Both the position numbers and the translations under genes were made by a program. From contig NZ_VTEV01000003.1 of the NCBI RefSeq assembly GCF_008180725.1, forward strand, positions 125,883-189,882: a DNA stretch of 64,000 nt. Direction: 5' to 3'. The notes beneath the pieces were generated by a model. The model was not told the origin of the DNA. It saw only the letters and a list, made by a program, of their open reading frames with translations, and ran no database searches. This DNA is from Sutcliffiella horikoshii. GTDB taxonomy: Bacteria > Bacillota > Bacilli > Bacillales > Bacillaceae_I. This document shows positions 1 to 11,563 of the stretch, in pieces (position 1 is the first letter of the stretch; each line of letters opens with the position of its first letter).

Positions 1-1267
<1,267 letters not shown>

Positions 1268-1389
1268 TTATATTTTACCTCAAATCACTTTTTAAATCAC
1301 CCTTAAATTTTAAAAAATTTTAAATTTTCAATTTATTTAGCGGTAATATGGTGGTGAGTTATTTTTAACCAAATATTGAATACTTATCC

Positions 1390-1800
1390 ACCTGTTGACT
1401 GCAGTGCAAGGTGAGAGACTCCAACGGGGGAGAAACGATTGTCTTGAGACCCCGCAGGCAAAGCGAGGCCACTGAAAAACTGATAACGTAAAGTTTTTAC
1501 GATTCCTAGCTGGTGATTGGAGCAAAAGGCGAAGACTCCTCGAAAATGCTACGCATTTTCTTCGTGCGATGTATCGCTGTCGGAGCCTTTCTTGTCCTGA
1601 GGGAGATAGCGCTAGGTGGAGACCCCGCAGGCGTAGCCGAGGAGGCTCTCGTCAGCCCCTAGGAAAGCGGAGCCATTTGCGAAAATCAACAGCGGTGTTT
1701 AACAAAACTCTAAAATCAATGGCTTTTTCAGTGGCCTCGGCAAAGCCGAGGAGGCTCAAGCACCGTCCCGCGGAAAGCGAACACCTGGAACGGAAGGAAA
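1390..1800. repeat. Composite of dispersed GC-rich intergenic repeats
   Basis: This 410-bp stretch of the cdd-dgkA gap holds at least three partial copies of a GC-rich element. Its hallmark strings are GAGACCCCGCAGG, GAGGAGGCTC, GCGAAGACTCC and CGCGGAAAGCG. Related copies occur at 18,975-19,095, 21,090-21,205 and 41,946-42,085. The copies are truncated or rearranged relative to one another, so the region looks like nested insertions. Short open frames across it are not convincing genes. The remaining 1,240-1,390 stretch is AT-rich and shows nothing recognisable. Confidence 0.75.
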
Positions 1801-1806
1801 CAGGAG

Positions 1807-2211
1807 TTATGGTAATTCACCTATTAAAAAAATTGTAATATAAGGGCCAAATAAGATTACACCAATTATAACAGAGATACAAGCAAAAACTAAGGCCGCA
1901 GAAGCAGCGACATCTTTTGCCGTTTTTGCAAGAGGGTGATACTCCTCTGTCACAAGATCTACCACATTTTCGATAGCCGTATTAATAATTTCAATGACAA
2001 ACATCCCGCCAATTACAAGAAACAGGATGAGCCACTCCACTTTTGTAATCTGAAAAAATAATGACATTCCAATCATTACAACAGCTATAAAAACATGAAA
2101 CTTGATGTTTCTTTCCGTTCGAAGGACAAACATCAGCCCCTCAAACGCATAGGAAAAACTAGAAGTAAATGACCCTCTGTATCCTTTTCGGTTACAATCG
2201 CGTGAGTCCAT
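1807..2211 (-). CDS. dgkA: Undecaprenol/diacylglycerol kinase family protein
   Basis: This is a small integral-membrane lipid kinase. The Bacillus homologue phosphorylates undecaprenol, supplying the carrier for wall synthesis. The protein is about 134 aa with three hydrophobic helices and the family signature [23 protein letters not shown]. The reading frame is open further upstream, but those codons lie inside ybeY in another frame. I chose the ATG at 2211 ([10 protein letters not shown]), which overlaps the ybeY 3' end by about 20 bp. An ATG at 2217 is an alternative. The position between ybeY and cdd matches B. subtilis. Confidence 0.93.
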   Translation of the reverse strand: MDSRDCNRKGYRGSFTSSFSYAFEGLMFVLRTERNIKFHVFIAVVMIGMSLFFQITKVEWLILFLVIGGMFVIEIINTAIENVVDLVTEEYHPLAKTAKDVAASAALVFACISVIIGVILFGPYITIFLIGELP

Positions 2212-2665
2212 AGGCATCCAGGATTTCTTTCTGTTTATCAAACATAACTTTTTCATCTGATTCGTTTTCATGATCATAACCTAACAAATGCAATAGGCCA
2301 TGTAAGGCAAGAAATCCAAGCTCCCGTTTTACGGAATGACCATACTCTTCTGCTTGTTCTTCCGCTTTAGGAATGGAGATGATGATATCCCCAAGCATAC
2401 GAGGTGCATCTTCATCATAATGGATTTTGATTTCTCCTTCTCCCATCTCCTCCATTGCAAAAGAAATAACATCTGTAGGCTGGTTCTTGTCACGATATTC
2501 TCGGTTAATCTCCTGAATCCTGTCATTATCTACAAAAGTCACGGAGAGTTCAGCACCGGTTTGAATAGATTCTTTTTCAGCAGCAAATATCAATAAATTT
2601 TTTATATCAACCCACTGTTCCTCTGTCAGTCTTGTTGTTTCATCTAACATATCGATTTCTATCAT
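2192..2665 (-). CDS. ybeY: rRNA maturation endoribonuclease YbeY
   Basis: YbeY is a metal-dependent RNase involved in 16S rRNA 3'-end maturation and ribosome quality control. The protein is 157 aa, the normal size. The zinc-binding motif [11 protein letters not shown] has its three histidines at 122, 126 and 132. The ATG overlaps the pgpH stop codon by 4 bp, indicating coupled translation. It is followed by dgkA, as in other Bacillaceae, where the gene is also called yqfG. Confidence 0.97.
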   Translation of the reverse strand: MIEIDMLDETTRLTEEQWVDIKNLLIFAAEKESIQTGAELSVTFVDNDRIQEINREYRDKNQPTDVISFAMEEMGEGEIKIHYDEDAPRMLGDIIISIPKAEEQAEEYGHSVKRELGFLALHGLLHLLGYDHENESDEKVMFDKQKEILDAYGLTRL

Positions 2666-4875
2666 GATTCTTCTTCCTCTCCTTTCGGGTACTCAATTCT
2701 TGAATGGAAAATTCCTTGCAATGTTTCACAGAAGGATTTGCCGATTTCTTCAAGCTCTTTGAATGTCAAATCACAGTCACTATATTGTCCATCTTGAAGA
2801 CGATCTTTAATGATAGCCTTTACAATTGTTTCAATTTTATCGGGGGTCGGATTGTTCAATGACCTTACCGCCGCTTCTATGCTGTCGGCAGTCCCAACGA
2901 TTGCTGCTTCCTTGGAAGTAGCTTTTGGCCCTGGATAGCGATATTCTTCTTCTTTAATATTTTCGTTTTGTTCTTTTGCCTTATGATAGAAGAATTTCAA
3001 TAGTGTCGTACCATGATGCTGTGCTGCAATATCAACGATCTCTTTTGGCATATTATGATCCTTGAGAATTTGAGCTCCATCCGTTGCATGAGCAATAATA
3101 ATGTTCTTACTCGTCTGAGGGGGAAGCTTATCATGAGGGTTAGCTCTTCCCATTTGATTTTCAATAAAATAATGTGGCCTCTTTGTTTTGCCAATATCAT
3201 GATAATAAGATGCAACCCTTGCAAGCAGTCCATTAGCACCAACTGCTTCACATGCAGATTCCGATAGATTGGCCACCATTACACTATGGTGATACGTGCC
3301 TGGAGTTTCCATTAGTATTTTTCTCAGCAATGGATGATTAGGATTGGAAAGCTCAAGCAACTTCATGGTTGATAGCATTCCAAAGCCCACTTCAAAGAAT
3401 GGGAGAATACCGATAGTAAGAACAGCTGAAACCACACCGGACCCGACTGCCATCGTCCCATTGATACCAAGTTCTAATAATTCGTTCATGCCAGTTAAGT
3501 CTCTGTTTGTCAATAGAATCAACGCAATGACCGTTACCACGTTTATGAATGACACAAAGAGTCCTGTCTGAAGAATTGTAAGTCGTCTGTTATGCTGATT
3601 TAAGAATAATACCGATGCCACAGCGGAAATAATCAGATAGGACCCGACTGTATAGTTCATGGCTCCTGGTACCATATTAAAAATAAAACTTCCACAAATC
3701 CCAAAAATAATACTTGAAAATATGGCGATGCGATCGTTAATCAGCATTTTTATAAGCATGGCACCCATAGCAACCGGGGCAATATAACCAATTTCAGTCG
3801 TATTAAGGGTTTGAAAGAAACTAAAGATTTTGAGTAAGATTAACGTGATGGAAAAAATTAATAAATACATGGTTAAATACGTATTTTTACTGTGGATCGC
3901 AGTATCAATGTTTTTAAACAAGTACACCAGCGCAAAGATCATTAAACCAATAATGATTAATAATCCAGCATACGGTGCCACATTGTCAGATTGATCGACA
4001 AATCCGGCTGCGGTAAGAAGCCTGTATGTTTCCCGGTCAATAAATTGGCCGGCCTTTACAAGTGTATCACCTTGTGAAATTCGAACAGGTTCAACAGCGT
4101 CGATGGCCTGTTGCTTCTTCTCCTGCGTTTGGGCAGAATCATAAATTACATTTTGGATAACGGAAATGCTAGAAATATTAATAATAACACTAGGCACATT
4201 GCCAGACTGTGAGAGCTCCGTTCTAGCAAGGTTTTTTGCTTCACTTGCATCTTCGGTTGTATGTATATCTCTAGACATAGCGTTATTAATTGCTGTGACG
4301 GATGCGTTTTTATACCTAGTGAGGTCCGCTTCCTTAGAACCAAGCAAGAAGAGCAGATTTTCATCTTCCAGCTCTTTTTCCCAACGGTCTGGGACTTGTC
4401 CTTCAAGTGCTTCTTTTAAGAGTTTTAACTTTTCCGCGTCTGTAAGCGTAATCGACTCAGGTTTTTCTTCAGTCTCCGTGGAGTTTGTCTCTCCCTCAGG
4501 AGGAGGTGAAGCTTCCGGGACTTTTTCAAGGTCTGCGATCTGATTTTTCGTATCAATCAGTACTTCAAAAAAGTTCTCAACTCTTGCAATTTGCTGATAA
4601 ACTTTATCCTTGTCTCGAATAAATTGATCAGGGACTTTATCTGCCGCTTCTTTTCTTAATATTTCTGTAGCTTCTCTGTCTTCAAAACTGTGAGGTGCCA
4701 CAATCGTTTTTTCAGCAGTGCTGAATAATTGTACATTTATCTTCTCAGGCTTAACATTACTAAACATAATACCAAACATGATAAGTCCCAACAGTACATA
4801 AATAATGACATGGTAAAACTTAAAAGCCTTTAAGTGTTGAAAAGAAATTTTCCAGGATTTCGATTTCTTTTTCAC
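2662..4875 (-). CDS. pgpH: 7TM-HD c-di-AMP phosphodiesterase PgpH
   Basis: PgpH (YqfF) degrades the second messenger cyclic di-AMP. The 737-aa protein has one N-terminal membrane helix (about residues 22-40), an extracellular 7TMR-HDED domain, a bundle of seven transmembrane helices at about 290-480, and a cytoplasmic HD domain. The HD motif YYHDIGK is near residue 558, and downstream histidines ([12 protein letters not shown]) complete the dimetal site. A low-complexity Pro/Glu/Ser/Thr insert lies at about 125-145. The gene heads the pgpH-ybeY-dgkA-cdd-era run. Confidence 0.97.
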   Translation of the reverse strand: MKKKSKSWKISFQHLKAFKFYHVIIYVLLGLIMFGIMFSNVKPEKINVQLFSTAEKTIVAPHSFEDREATEILRKEAADKVPDQFIRDKDKVYQQIARVENFFEVLIDTKNQIADLEKVPEASPPPEGETNSTETEEKPESITLTDAEKLKLLKEALEGQVPDRWEKELEDENLLFLLGSKEADLTRYKNASVTAINNAMSRDIHTTEDASEAKNLARTELSQSGNVPSVIINISSISVIQNVIYDSAQTQEKKQQAIDAVEPVRISQGDTLVKAGQFIDRETYRLLTAAGFVDQSDNVAPYAGLLIIIGLMIFALVYLFKNIDTAIHSKNTYLTMYLLIFSITLILLKIFSFFQTLNTTEIGYIAPVAMGAMLIKMLINDRIAIFSSIIFGICGSFIFNMVPGAMNYTVGSYLIISAVASVLFLNQHNRRLTILQTGLFVSFINVVTVIALILLTNRDLTGMNELLELGINGTMAVGSGVVSAVLTIGILPFFEVGFGMLSTMKLLELSNPNHPLLRKILMETPGTYHHSVMVANLSESACEAVGANGLLARVASYYHDIGKTKRPHYFIENQMGRANPHDKLPPQTSKNIIIAHATDGAQILKDHNMPKEIVDIAAQHHGTTLLKFFYHKAKEQNENIKEEEYRYPGPKATSKEAAIVGTADSIEAAVRSLNNPTPDKIETIVKAIIKDRLQDGQYSDCDLTFKELEEIGKSFCETLQGIFHSRIEYPKGEEEES

Positions 4876-4931
4876 TGTTATTTGACTCCCTCCATAAACG
4901 ACATCCCCAAAAATAAAATCCTTTACAAGTG

Positions 4932-4954
4932 AAATAGCCCCATTAAAGGGGCTT
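4932..4954 (-). terminator. Terminator downstream of phoH
   Basis: The stem AGCCCC/GGGGCT has a six-base loop and lies immediately after the phoH stop codon. On the minus strand it reads AAAGCCCC-loop-GGGGCTATTTC. The U tract is weak, so termination may be partial. Confidence 0.6.
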
Positions 4955-5919
4955 TATTTTGATTCCAGCTTTTCGTAGGCATCGATAATTCTCGCAACCA
5001 ACGGATGACGGACGACGTCTGATTGTTCGAGTTCGATAAATTGAATGCCTGATGTATTTTTTAAGATATCCCTCACTACTGCGAGGCCTGATTTCATTCC
5101 TTTCGGCAAATCCACTTGGGATATGTCACCGGTAATGACCATTTTCGATCCAAAACCAAGTCTTGTTAGGAACATCTTCATCTGGGCTGCTGTTGTATTC
5201 TGCGCTTCATCGAGAATGACAAATGCATCGTCCAATGTACGGCCCCTCATGTAAGCTAAGGGAGCAATTTCAATGGTCCCTCTTTCAATTAACCTTTGGG
5301 TATGTTCGGAACCAAATACATCGTGCAGCGCATCATATAAAGGTCGTAAATATGGATCCACTTTCTCTTTCAAGTCTCCCGGCAGAAAACCTAAGCTCTC
5401 CCCAGCTTCCACGGCAGGGCGAGTAAGGATAATCCGTTTCACCTGCCCGTTTTTTAATGCAGTAACTGCCATAACCACGGCTAAGTATGTTTTCCCTGTT
5501 CCTGCAGGACCAATCCCGAAAACAAGATCTTTTTTCCTGATTGCAGAAACATACTGTCTTTGTCCTAATGTCTTTACACGTATAGACTTGCCTTTTACAT
5601 TCTTTGTTAACTCTTCATCGTATAGTTCTTGAAAAGAGTGCATCTTGTCTTCCTTAGCAAGCTGAATGGCATAGATGACATCTCTTTCACTGATTGTAAT
5701 GCCTTTTCGTATAACTTCTAATAAATTTTGTATGACGCTATCGACCATTTCCACTTGTTTAACGTCACCGGATACATTGACTGTTTCTCCGCGAGTCACA
5801 ATGGACACGTTTAATTCTTCTTCAATTCTTTTCAGGTTGACATCTTGATTCCCAAAAAGAGCAATAGCTTCGTTTGGATTAGTTAGTTGTTGATTCATCA
5901 TCACTAGTTCTTCTGACAT
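4954..5919 (-). CDS. phoH: PhoH-family ATPase
   Basis: This is a cytoplasmic P-loop ATPase of the PhoH/YlaK family; family members are linked to RNA metabolism, but the exact role is unsettled. It is 321 aa, with a KH-like N-terminal part (about 1-110), a Walker A GPAGTGKT near residue 140 and a Walker B VILDEAQN near 235. The arginine finger region VVRHPLV is near the C-terminus. The gene starts 3 bp after the yqfD stop. Order and spacing match the B. subtilis yqfC-yqfD-phoH block. Confidence 0.95.
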   Translation of the reverse strand: MSEELVMMNQQLTNPNEAIALFGNQDVNLKRIEEELNVSIVTRGETVNVSGDVKQVEMVDSVIQNLLEVIRKGITISERDVIYAIQLAKEDKMHSFQELYDEELTKNVKGKSIRVKTLGQRQYVSAIRKKDLVFGIGPAGTGKTYLAVVMAVTALKNGQVKRIILTRPAVEAGESLGFLPGDLKEKVDPYLRPLYDALHDVFGSEHTQRLIERGTIEIAPLAYMRGRTLDDAFVILDEAQNTTAAQMKMFLTRLGFGSKMVITGDISQVDLPKGMKSGLAVVRDILKNTSGIQFIELEQSDVVRHPLVARIIDAYEKLESK

Positions 5920-5922
5920 TCA

Positions 5923-7110
5923 TTAGTCTCCTTGAATAATTGGTTCGATTTTTACAATATTTTCAATGACTTGGTAATGTATATCTACACTTACTTTACC
6001 ATTCTCCTTATGAGTGCGCAAAACTTTTTCACCTTTTATCTCTGCATCTTCACCAAGATTGGAAAGGACCTGATTTCTTCCAATCTCCAGAGCTTCCTCG
6101 ATGACTTCCTCGTCATCATAAATTCGTTCCACAATCTCTTGTTCGTGGACAGTCTTTCCGACATAGGATAATGGCAATTTCCACTTCCAAAAATAGAATG
6201 GACGCTCCGCTTCATATTCCTCCTGGCGCTCGAAATCCTCTTGGAAGAAACCCCATACTGGAATTTCCACACTTCCCACCCTCAGGTAATGCTTATTATA
6301 TGCTTCTCCAGTCAATACAGGGAGTGTGGTCTTAACTGGTACATCCACACTAGTAAGATACCATGTTTCTCCTAGAACCTCTCCAACAGCCGCAATGGAT
6401 CTTTTGTTATCCTCTCTTCCAATCAATCCAGAAACCAATACTTGCCCTTTATCCACATAATCATTTACTTGAACGAGTGGTTGTCCTTTTTCAACGTAAA
6501 TCTTTGCGACCATTGCTTTTTTCTTCGCCACCAAGCTTCTCGGGGACAATGCTTCCAACTTTTCTGGTTCATTCTTCTCTACCACTTCAAAATGGTAGGA
6601 TGTCCCATTTAATACCACACCAATCCAAGTTATTTCACTTATTGTGTCCGTTAAATAGCGTTGAATACTTTCCACATCTTTTATGAAAAATTGAAATTTA
6701 CCCTTTTTAACCCCGAGCTTGTCTAATTCTTGCATAATCTTGTGCTCTGTAGCAGGTTCTGCACCTTTGATTTCAATACCCCAGACCATATTAGATAATA
6801 AGAAAACGGTAAGGAAAGCCGCTATGATTCCAACTATCAACCCACTGTTCTTTAGGGAATACTGAGTTAGAAAAGGCAATCCTTTTCTCGTCAGAAAACG
6901 GAATTTGCAATCCTGCTTTTTGATTAATCTCCTCAGTTTACGGACATCTTTCAGAAGCACATGACAAGTGTATGCCTCTTCTCCCAACTTCTTCACTTGC
7001 CATACCTGTATCCCGCTTCTTGTGCAGTCGTTAAGGAATCTCTCTACCCCTTTACCATGAATAATTATTTTTACGGTACCAGAAAAAAAGTTCATCCATT
7101 GATTTTTCAT
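5923..7110 (-). CDS. yqfD: Sporulation protein YqfD
   Basis: YqfD is a membrane protein required for efficient sporulation in Bacillus; its molecular function is unknown. The 395-aa protein has a cytoplasmic N-terminal part, one clear membrane helix at about residues 93-113 and a large presumed outer domain. The paired hydrophobic strand segments and LVSGLIG region are typical of the family. It lies 15 bp downstream of yqfC, with which it presumably forms a mother-cell (sigma-E) operon as in B. subtilis. I did not see a clear promoter. Confidence 0.93.
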   Translation of the reverse strand: MKNQWMNFFSGTVKIIIHGKGVERFLNDCTRSGIQVWQVKKLGEEAYTCHVLLKDVRKLRRLIKKQDCKFRFLTRKGLPFLTQYSLKNSGLIVGIIAAFLTVFLLSNMVWGIEIKGAEPATEHKIMQELDKLGVKKGKFQFFIKDVESIQRYLTDTISEITWIGVVLNGTSYHFEVVEKNEPEKLEALSPRSLVAKKKAMVAKIYVEKGQPLVQVNDYVDKGQVLVSGLIGREDNKRSIAAVGEVLGETWYLTSVDVPVKTTLPVLTGEAYNKHYLRVGSVEIPVWGFFQEDFERQEEYEAERPFYFWKWKLPLSYVGKTVHEQEIVERIYDDEEVIEEALEIGRNQVLSNLGEDAEIKGEKVLRTHKENGKVSVDIHYQVIENIVKIEPIIQGD

Positions 7111-7125
7111 GCGTATCCTCCTAAT

Positions 7126-7410
7126 TTATTCTTCCAGATACATCACTTGACTAATTTTACCTTCAAGTAAAATTTCTTCTGGCAAGATGGTCCTGATAAC
7201 AAAAGACTCTCCTTTAACAAGCAGCTGTCCTTGCTTCAATAACAATCGAATTTCTTTATCGGTAAACGTTAATAAACCTCGGTGATTTTCAATATATATA
7301 TGTATTTGTCCAATCATTGTAATTCGCGGCAGATCCATCATGACATCTGCGGGTAATTCCATATTGTTGGTGATCCAATTATTCATGCGGGAACGAAACT
7401 TCTTGAGCAT
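7126..7410 (-). CDS. yqfC: Sporulation protein YqfC
   Basis: YqfC is a 94-aa protein of the YabP/YqfC family, found only in spore formers. It lacks a membrane segment and contains the family-like core ITMIGQIHIYIENHRGLLTF. In B. subtilis yqfC and yqfD are co-transcribed under sigma-E, and the 15-bp spacing to yqfD here fits that. The ATG is preceded by GGGGG-type ribosome-binding bases. Biochemical function is unknown. Confidence 0.93.
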   Translation of the reverse strand: MLKKFRSRMNNWITNNMELPADVMMDLPRITMIGQIHIYIENHRGLLTFTDKEIRLLLKQGQLLVKGESFVIRTILPEEILLEGKISQVMYLEE

Positions 7411-7496
7411 GGAAAAACCCCCTTTCCTTTCATATGTATGAAAGAAGCAGAGGGTTTAATACAGAATTTTTCCGGGGAGGAAGACTGCGGAGGAAT

Positions 7497-7536
7497 AAAA
7501 AATCCCTGCACAAAGTTTCCTTCATGCAGGGATTTT
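7497..7536 (-). terminator. Strong terminator after the floA operon
   Basis: A perfect 12-bp stem AAAATCCCTGCA/TGCAGGGATTTT has a 16-nt loop and lies just downstream of the 7545 stop codon. Its A and T ends could let it work in both directions. Confidence 0.85.
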
Positions 7537-7544
7537 CAGATTGA

Positions 7545-8141
7545 TTATTTTCTTTTTGAAAAATGTTCGGTATAAACAGGACGATGAGGATTCCTTGAGC
7601 GAGGCTGGCCAAGAATTTCCGACCACATAACCCCTTCCACCACTCTGTTTGGCTTTATGCGGTGCCGGGAAGAAACTACTTTCCCTTCTGAAAGCTGTAG
7701 CTCCTGTTTTAGGATTGGACTGTCTTTGGAGATTTCTTGTCCTTTTATCGACAACTCCTTAACTTCGTCTTTCACCTGCTTCTGTATGGAGGTAACTTGT
7801 TCTTTCTTTTTTTCTACTTTCTCCCGATAAGGGTTCACTTTGTCCCGGATTTTTTGCTCCAGTTCTTCAAGTTTCCCTTCACCAAAGATATCTATGTCCC
7901 AATCGAAACGGGGCTTTTCTTCTTTTTTTGGAGATGGTGCACTTTCACGCCGATAATCTTCATAATCTTCCTGCCTTTGTGGTACCTGTGTGGCAGTTTG
8001 CTGTCGCTGGCGTTGCTTTTGCCTTTGTTGCTGTTGTTCTTCTTGTTTACCACCTTTAAATAGGGTAGAGAAGATACCAAGCAAGACAAATATTAGCCAA
8101 GGAGCCTGCTGAAGAATATCAAAAATCCATTCCATTTGCAC
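7545..8141 (-). CDS. Membrane-anchored Gln/Lys-rich protein at the yqfB position
   Basis: I do not recognise a functional domain. The 198-aa protein has one N-terminal membrane helix (about residues 11-28), then a Gln/Arg-rich linker at about 34-55, a charged segment with WDIDIFGEGKLEELEQKIR and a coiled-coil-like Lys/Glu region. It ends with a conserved-looking NRVVEGVMWSEILGQPR. It is the third gene after yqeZ and floA, the place occupied by yqfB in B. subtilis. The start is GTG behind GGGAGG; an ATG two codons later is an alternative. A role with the FloA membrane microdomain protein is inferred from context only. Confidence 0.8.
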   Translation of the reverse strand: MQMEWIFDILQQAPWLIFVLLGIFSTLFKGGKQEEQQQQRQKQRQRQQTATQVPQRQEDYEDYRRESAPSPKKEEKPRFDWDIDIFGEGKLEELEQKIRDKVNPYREKVEKKKEQVTSIQKQVKDEVKELSIKGQEISKDSPILKQELQLSEGKVVSSRHRIKPNRVVEGVMWSEILGQPRSRNPHRPVYTEHFSKRK

Positions 8142-8210
8142 ATCATCCTCCCTTCCTTAAAAGGAGTTGCAGGAAAAGCATTAATCTTCTCCCGCTTCAT
8201 CTTTCCTTGC

Positions 8211-9200
8211 TTATTTTTCACCGTCTTCTGGCTGATCTGTCAGCTTGCCAATAGAATCTCTCATATCCGTATCAGCAGTAATATTCTTGATATTCATATA
8301 GTCCATTACTCCGATGTTACCAGAGCGCAATGCTTCAGCCATCGCAAGTGGTACTTCTGCTTCTGCTTCCACAACTTTCGCACGCATTTCCTCTACACGG
8401 GCGCGCATTTCTTGTTCTTGTGCAACAGCCATTGCACGACGTTCTTCGGCTTTTGCTTGTGCAATTTTCTTATCTGCTTCTGCTTGGTCAGTTTGTAATT
8501 CTGCTCCAATGTTTTTCCCGATATCAATATCAGCAATATCAATGGAAAGAATCTCAAATGCAGTACCTGCATCCAACCCTTTTGACAAAACGGTTTGTGA
8601 AATCATATCAGGATTCTCAAGTACTTTCTTATGATCTGATGCAGAACCAATTGTACTTACGATACCTTCACCAACACGAGCAATAACTGTTTCTTCACCA
8701 GCACCCCCGACAAGACGTTCGATGTTTGCACGGACCGTGATACGAGCTTTTGCTTTTACTTCAATCCCGTCCATCGCCACACCGGCAATGAATGGTGTCT
8801 CAATTACTTTGGGGTTAACGGACATCTGTACCGCTTCTAAAACGTCACGACCTGCAAGATCAATCGCAGCTGCGCGTTCAAATGTTAATTCAATGTTTGC
8901 ACGTTGAGCCGCGATAAGGGCGTTTACTACACGGTCAACATTACCACCAGCTAAGTAGTGACTCTCTAATTGATTCGTTGAAACTGCTAAACCTGCTTTA
9001 TGTGCTTTAATGAGCGGGTTAATTACACGACTTGGAATAACACGTCTTAATCTCATCCCTACAAGTGTGAAAATACTTACTCTAACTCCTGCTGCTAATG
9101 CGGAAATCCATAGCATGACCGGCACAAAAGTAAGTAAAACAGATAAAAAGATAATCCCTAGAACAACTGCTAACAAAATAATTAAAGTACCTGGATCCAT
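8211..9200 (-). CDS. floA: Flotillin-like protein FloA
   Basis: FloA (YqfA) is a membrane-associated scaffold of functional membrane microdomains. The 329-aa protein has a hydrophobic N-terminus (about residues 5-45) forming a membrane anchor. A SPFH-like domain follows, then a long Ala/Glu/Lys-rich helical region (about 235-295, repeated AxAEE and RARVEEMRA) that drives oligomerisation in flotillins. It is 20 bp downstream of yqeZ, the membrane serine protease of the same sigma-W operon. Confidence 0.96.
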   Translation of the reverse strand: MDPGTLIILLAVVLGIIFLSVLLTFVPVMLWISALAAGVRVSIFTLVGMRLRRVIPSRVINPLIKAHKAGLAVSTNQLESHYLAGGNVDRVVNALIAAQRANIELTFERAAAIDLAGRDVLEAVQMSVNPKVIETPFIAGVAMDGIEVKAKARITVRANIERLVGGAGEETVIARVGEGIVSTIGSASDHKKVLENPDMISQTVLSKGLDAGTAFEILSIDIADIDIGKNIGAELQTDQAEADKKIAQAKAEERRAMAVAQEQEMRARVEEMRAKVVEAEAEVPLAMAEALRSGNIGVMDYMNIKNITADTDMRDSIGKLTDQPEDGEK

Positions 9201-9220
9201 AGTAAAATTCCTCCTAAATA

Positions 9221-10555
9221 TTATTCAACAGAATGGATTTCCCGTACGACAATACGAGAGCCTTCCGCTTTTACAATCGTTACTTTTTTGTTTGCCCCGA
9301 TAAAGTTACCTTCTGTCACAACATCAATTCTTTCTTCGTTAATGACAGCGGTACCTGAAGGCCTTAACGGAGTTAATGTTACCCCATGCTGCCCTACCAA
9401 TTCAATTCGTGATACATTTGATACATATCCTTGCTCTGTATTGGTGGAATCACGGAGTATAATCCGGTCAAATAAACGGATTTTCTTGCCGAATACTGTA
9501 AACAACAATACCATCGCAATAATTGTTACAAGCATAGCAATCAATAAGGATAACCCCATTCCTGCAATATCATCTGTTGCCAAAAAGAAACTTGTCACCA
9601 CAGCACCAAGGCCAAGTATACCAAGTATCCCTCCCGGCACAAAGAGCTCTAAGACAATGAGCACTACTCCTACCACAAACAGAATAATCGTTTCCATTCC
9701 AGCAAGCCCAGCTACCATATGTCCATAAAAGAACAACAGCAAGGCACTGATTCCCATCGCACCAGGTATCCCGAATCCAGGGGAGTATAGTTCCAAGACC
9801 AACCCTAGCGAACCTATTGATAAGAGAATTGGAACAACAACCGGATTGGTTAAAAACCTAGCCACATTTTCTGCAAATGTAACTTCTGAGGTAACAACTT
9901 CGGCATCCTCATAGCCTAATTCACTAAGTAAAGCATCCAAATCGGCTACGGTCCCTTCTGAATATTTAACATCAAGTGCAGAAGATGCCCCAAGAGTGAC
10001 TAAGTCTCCTTTAGGCGCTCCAACTTCAGGAAGATCTAAATCTTTGTCCGCCATTCCAAGCGCATATTTAGGATCCCGTCCATTAGATTCGGCTGCATTT
10101 TGCATTTCTCTTAACCAAAAAGATTGAGCTTTATCCTCTGCTGCACTTCCATCTCCCGTAATAACAGCCGCTGCTCCCATAGAAGCATTCGGCGTCATAT
10201 AGATTTGATCAGCGTACAAAGCCAAATAAGCTCCTGCAGACAACGCCTGACTGTTGACAAAAGCAACCGTCGGAACAGATGTCCCTTCGAATTTATTTGC
10301 TATTTCAGTTGCAGCATCCACTAATCCACCCGGTGTATGGATATCAAAAACTATTAAGTCCGCTCCATCTTCCTCAGCAGTTTGAATGGACCTGTTAATA
10401 AATGATAAAAGGCCCTTTTCAACCGTGCCATTTACCGGTATAACATGGACCAGTTTCTCGGCACTGCTTGTGTGTGATGGCAAAAGCGGCAATACCGATA
10501 AAATAAGTGCCAGAACAAAAGCGCTAACATAACTAATACGAAGAACTTTTTTCAT
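9221..10555 (-). CDS. yqeZ: NfeD-family membrane serine protease YqeZ
   Basis: This is a ClpP-fold membrane protease with an NfeD C-terminus, typically paired with flotillins. The 444-aa protein has a signal peptide (about 1-31) and a ClpP-like domain whose probable nucleophile is Ser106 in [12 protein letters not shown]. Four or five membrane helices follow (about 235-350), and a C-terminal OB-fold (about 375-440) contains [15 protein letters not shown]. In B. subtilis the yqeZ-floA-yqfB operon is a sigma-W target giving resistance to peptide antibiotics. A matching promoter lies upstream. Confidence 0.95.
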   Translation of the reverse strand: MKKVLRISYVSAFVLALILSVLPLLPSHTSSAEKLVHVIPVNGTVEKGLLSFINRSIQTAEEDGADLIVFDIHTPGGLVDAATEIANKFEGTSVPTVAFVNSQALSAGAYLALYADQIYMTPNASMGAAAVITGDGSAAEDKAQSFWLREMQNAAESNGRDPKYALGMADKDLDLPEVGAPKGDLVTLGASSALDVKYSEGTVADLDALLSELGYEDAEVVTSEVTFAENVARFLTNPVVVPILLSIGSLGLVLELYSPGFGIPGAMGISALLLFFYGHMVAGLAGMETIILFVVGVVLIVLELFVPGGILGILGLGAVVTSFFLATDDIAGMGLSLLIAMLVTIIAMVLLFTVFGKKIRLFDRIILRDSTNTEQGYVSNVSRIELVGQHGVTLTPLRPSGTAVINEERIDVVTEGNFIGANKKVTIVKAEGSRIVVREIHSVE

Positions 10556-10610
10556 CGTGTCCTCCTCTCCAAAACCTATTCATTTTATCATCACCGTAAC
10601 CAGTATGTAA

Positions 10611-10636
10611 TACGCACGATAAATCTCAAAGTTTCA
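10611..10636 (-). promoter_or_regulatory. Sigma-W-type promoter of yqeZ-floA
   Basis: On the minus strand TGAAAC (10,636-10,631) is followed after exactly 16 bp by CGTA (10,614-10,611), the canonical sigma-W -35/-10 pair. It lies about 55 bp upstream of the yqeZ start. The B. subtilis orthologue is a sigma-W gene, which supports the call. Confidence 0.85.
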
Positions 10637-10734
10637 CGATGTTGATTTTTTTTGTAAGAAAAATTAAAAAGTGTGGCGGTTATGTGACAAAATGAAGAAG
10701 AAATGATAGGGAATATTGTAGTCAACTTGCTTAA

Positions 10735-10769
10735 AAAATAGCACCTTACATAGGTAAGGTGCTATTTTG
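10735..10769 (-). terminator. Terminator downstream of yqeY
   Basis: The stem AAAATAGCACCTTA/TAAGGTGCTATTTT (one bulge) is followed on the minus strand by a T-rich run, just after the yqeY stop. It is symmetrical enough to act on both strands. Confidence 0.85.
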
Positions 10770-10774
10770 GGTTT

Positions 10775-11218
10775 TTATGAAAGATGTTGTTGTACAAGTT
10801 TGTTAACAAGGCTACCGTCCGCTTTGCCTTTAACTTTAGGCATAAGTGCTCCCATTACTTTGCCCATGTCAGCTTTCGAAGTAGCGTTCACATCAGCAAT
10901 CGTCTGTTGGACAATTGCTGAAAGATCGTCTTCTGATAACTGCTCAGGCATATAATGTTCAACTATTGCAATTTCACCCTGTAATTTATGAACCAAGTCT
11001 TCACGACCGGCTTTATCAAATTCTTGGAGGGAGTCTTTACGTTGCTTTAATTCACGAGACAATACGGTAAGTTCTTCCTCTTCAGATAAGTCTCTGCCGT
11101 GCTTGATCGATTCGTTCTGAATCGAAGACTTAACCATTCGGAGTACGGAAAGCTTCTCTTTGTCCTTATCCTTCATAGCTTGCTTAATATCGGTATTTAA
11201 ACGCTCGAGAAGACTCAT
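10775..11218 (-). CDS. yqeY: GatB/YqeY domain protein
   Basis: YqeY is a stand-alone 147-aa protein related to the tail domain of GatB, the amidotransferase that makes Gln-tRNA and Asn-tRNA; a direct role in tRNA-dependent amidation is unproven. The protein is all-helical, with conserved [28 protein letters not shown] and the C-terminal [20 protein letters not shown]. It follows rpsU by 15 bp, the conserved rpsU-yqeY arrangement of Bacilli. Confidence 0.96.
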   Translation of the reverse strand: MSLLERLNTDIKQAMKDKDKEKLSVLRMVKSSIQNESIKHGRDLSEEEELTVLSRELKQRKDSLQEFDKAGREDLVHKLQGEIAIVEHYMPEQLSEDDLSAIVQQTIADVNATSKADMGKVMGALMPKVKGKADGSLVNKLVQQHLS

Positions 11219-11233
11219 TCTTACACCCTCTTG

Positions 11234-11407
11234 TTAAAATTTACGCTTTCTAGCAGCTTCAGACTTCTTCTTGCGTCTTACGCTTGGTTTTTCATAGAAT
11301 TCACGCTTTCTTGCTTCTTGCAACGTTCCAGTCTTTGAAACTGAACGTTTGAAACGGCGAAGAGCATCTTCAAGCGATTCGTTTTTACGAACAACTGTTT
11401 TTGACAT
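11234..11407 (-). CDS. rpsU: 30S ribosomal protein S21
   Basis: This is a small basic protein of the 30S platform. It is 57 aa, starting [19 protein letters not shown], and ends in the Lys/Arg-rich [12 protein letters not shown] tail. The reading frame extends 8 codons further up, but the ATG at 11,407 has GGAGGG at good distance and gives the family N-terminus. It is followed closely by yqeY. Confidence 0.98.
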   Translation of the reverse strand: MSKTVVRKNESLEDALRRFKRSVSKTGTLQEARKREFYEKPSVRRKKKSEAARKRKF

Positions 11408-11563
11408 TCTAATTCCCTCCCTCCAGAACAACCACTAACATTTTCAGAAAAAACATGATCCCATAAATGCAAAAAAGCATGTATAGAACATGTACTTACC
11501 AATTATAATATATTCACTATTGCTGGTCAACAATTATAAGGAAATGCTTTAAAACAATCTTGT

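Noticed and set aside
1569-1838. 89-codon plus-strand frame in the cdd-dgkA gap
   Set aside because: It lies wholly in dispersed repeat sequence that recurs elsewhere in other frames and is Arg/Ser-rich like many spurious GC-rich frames.
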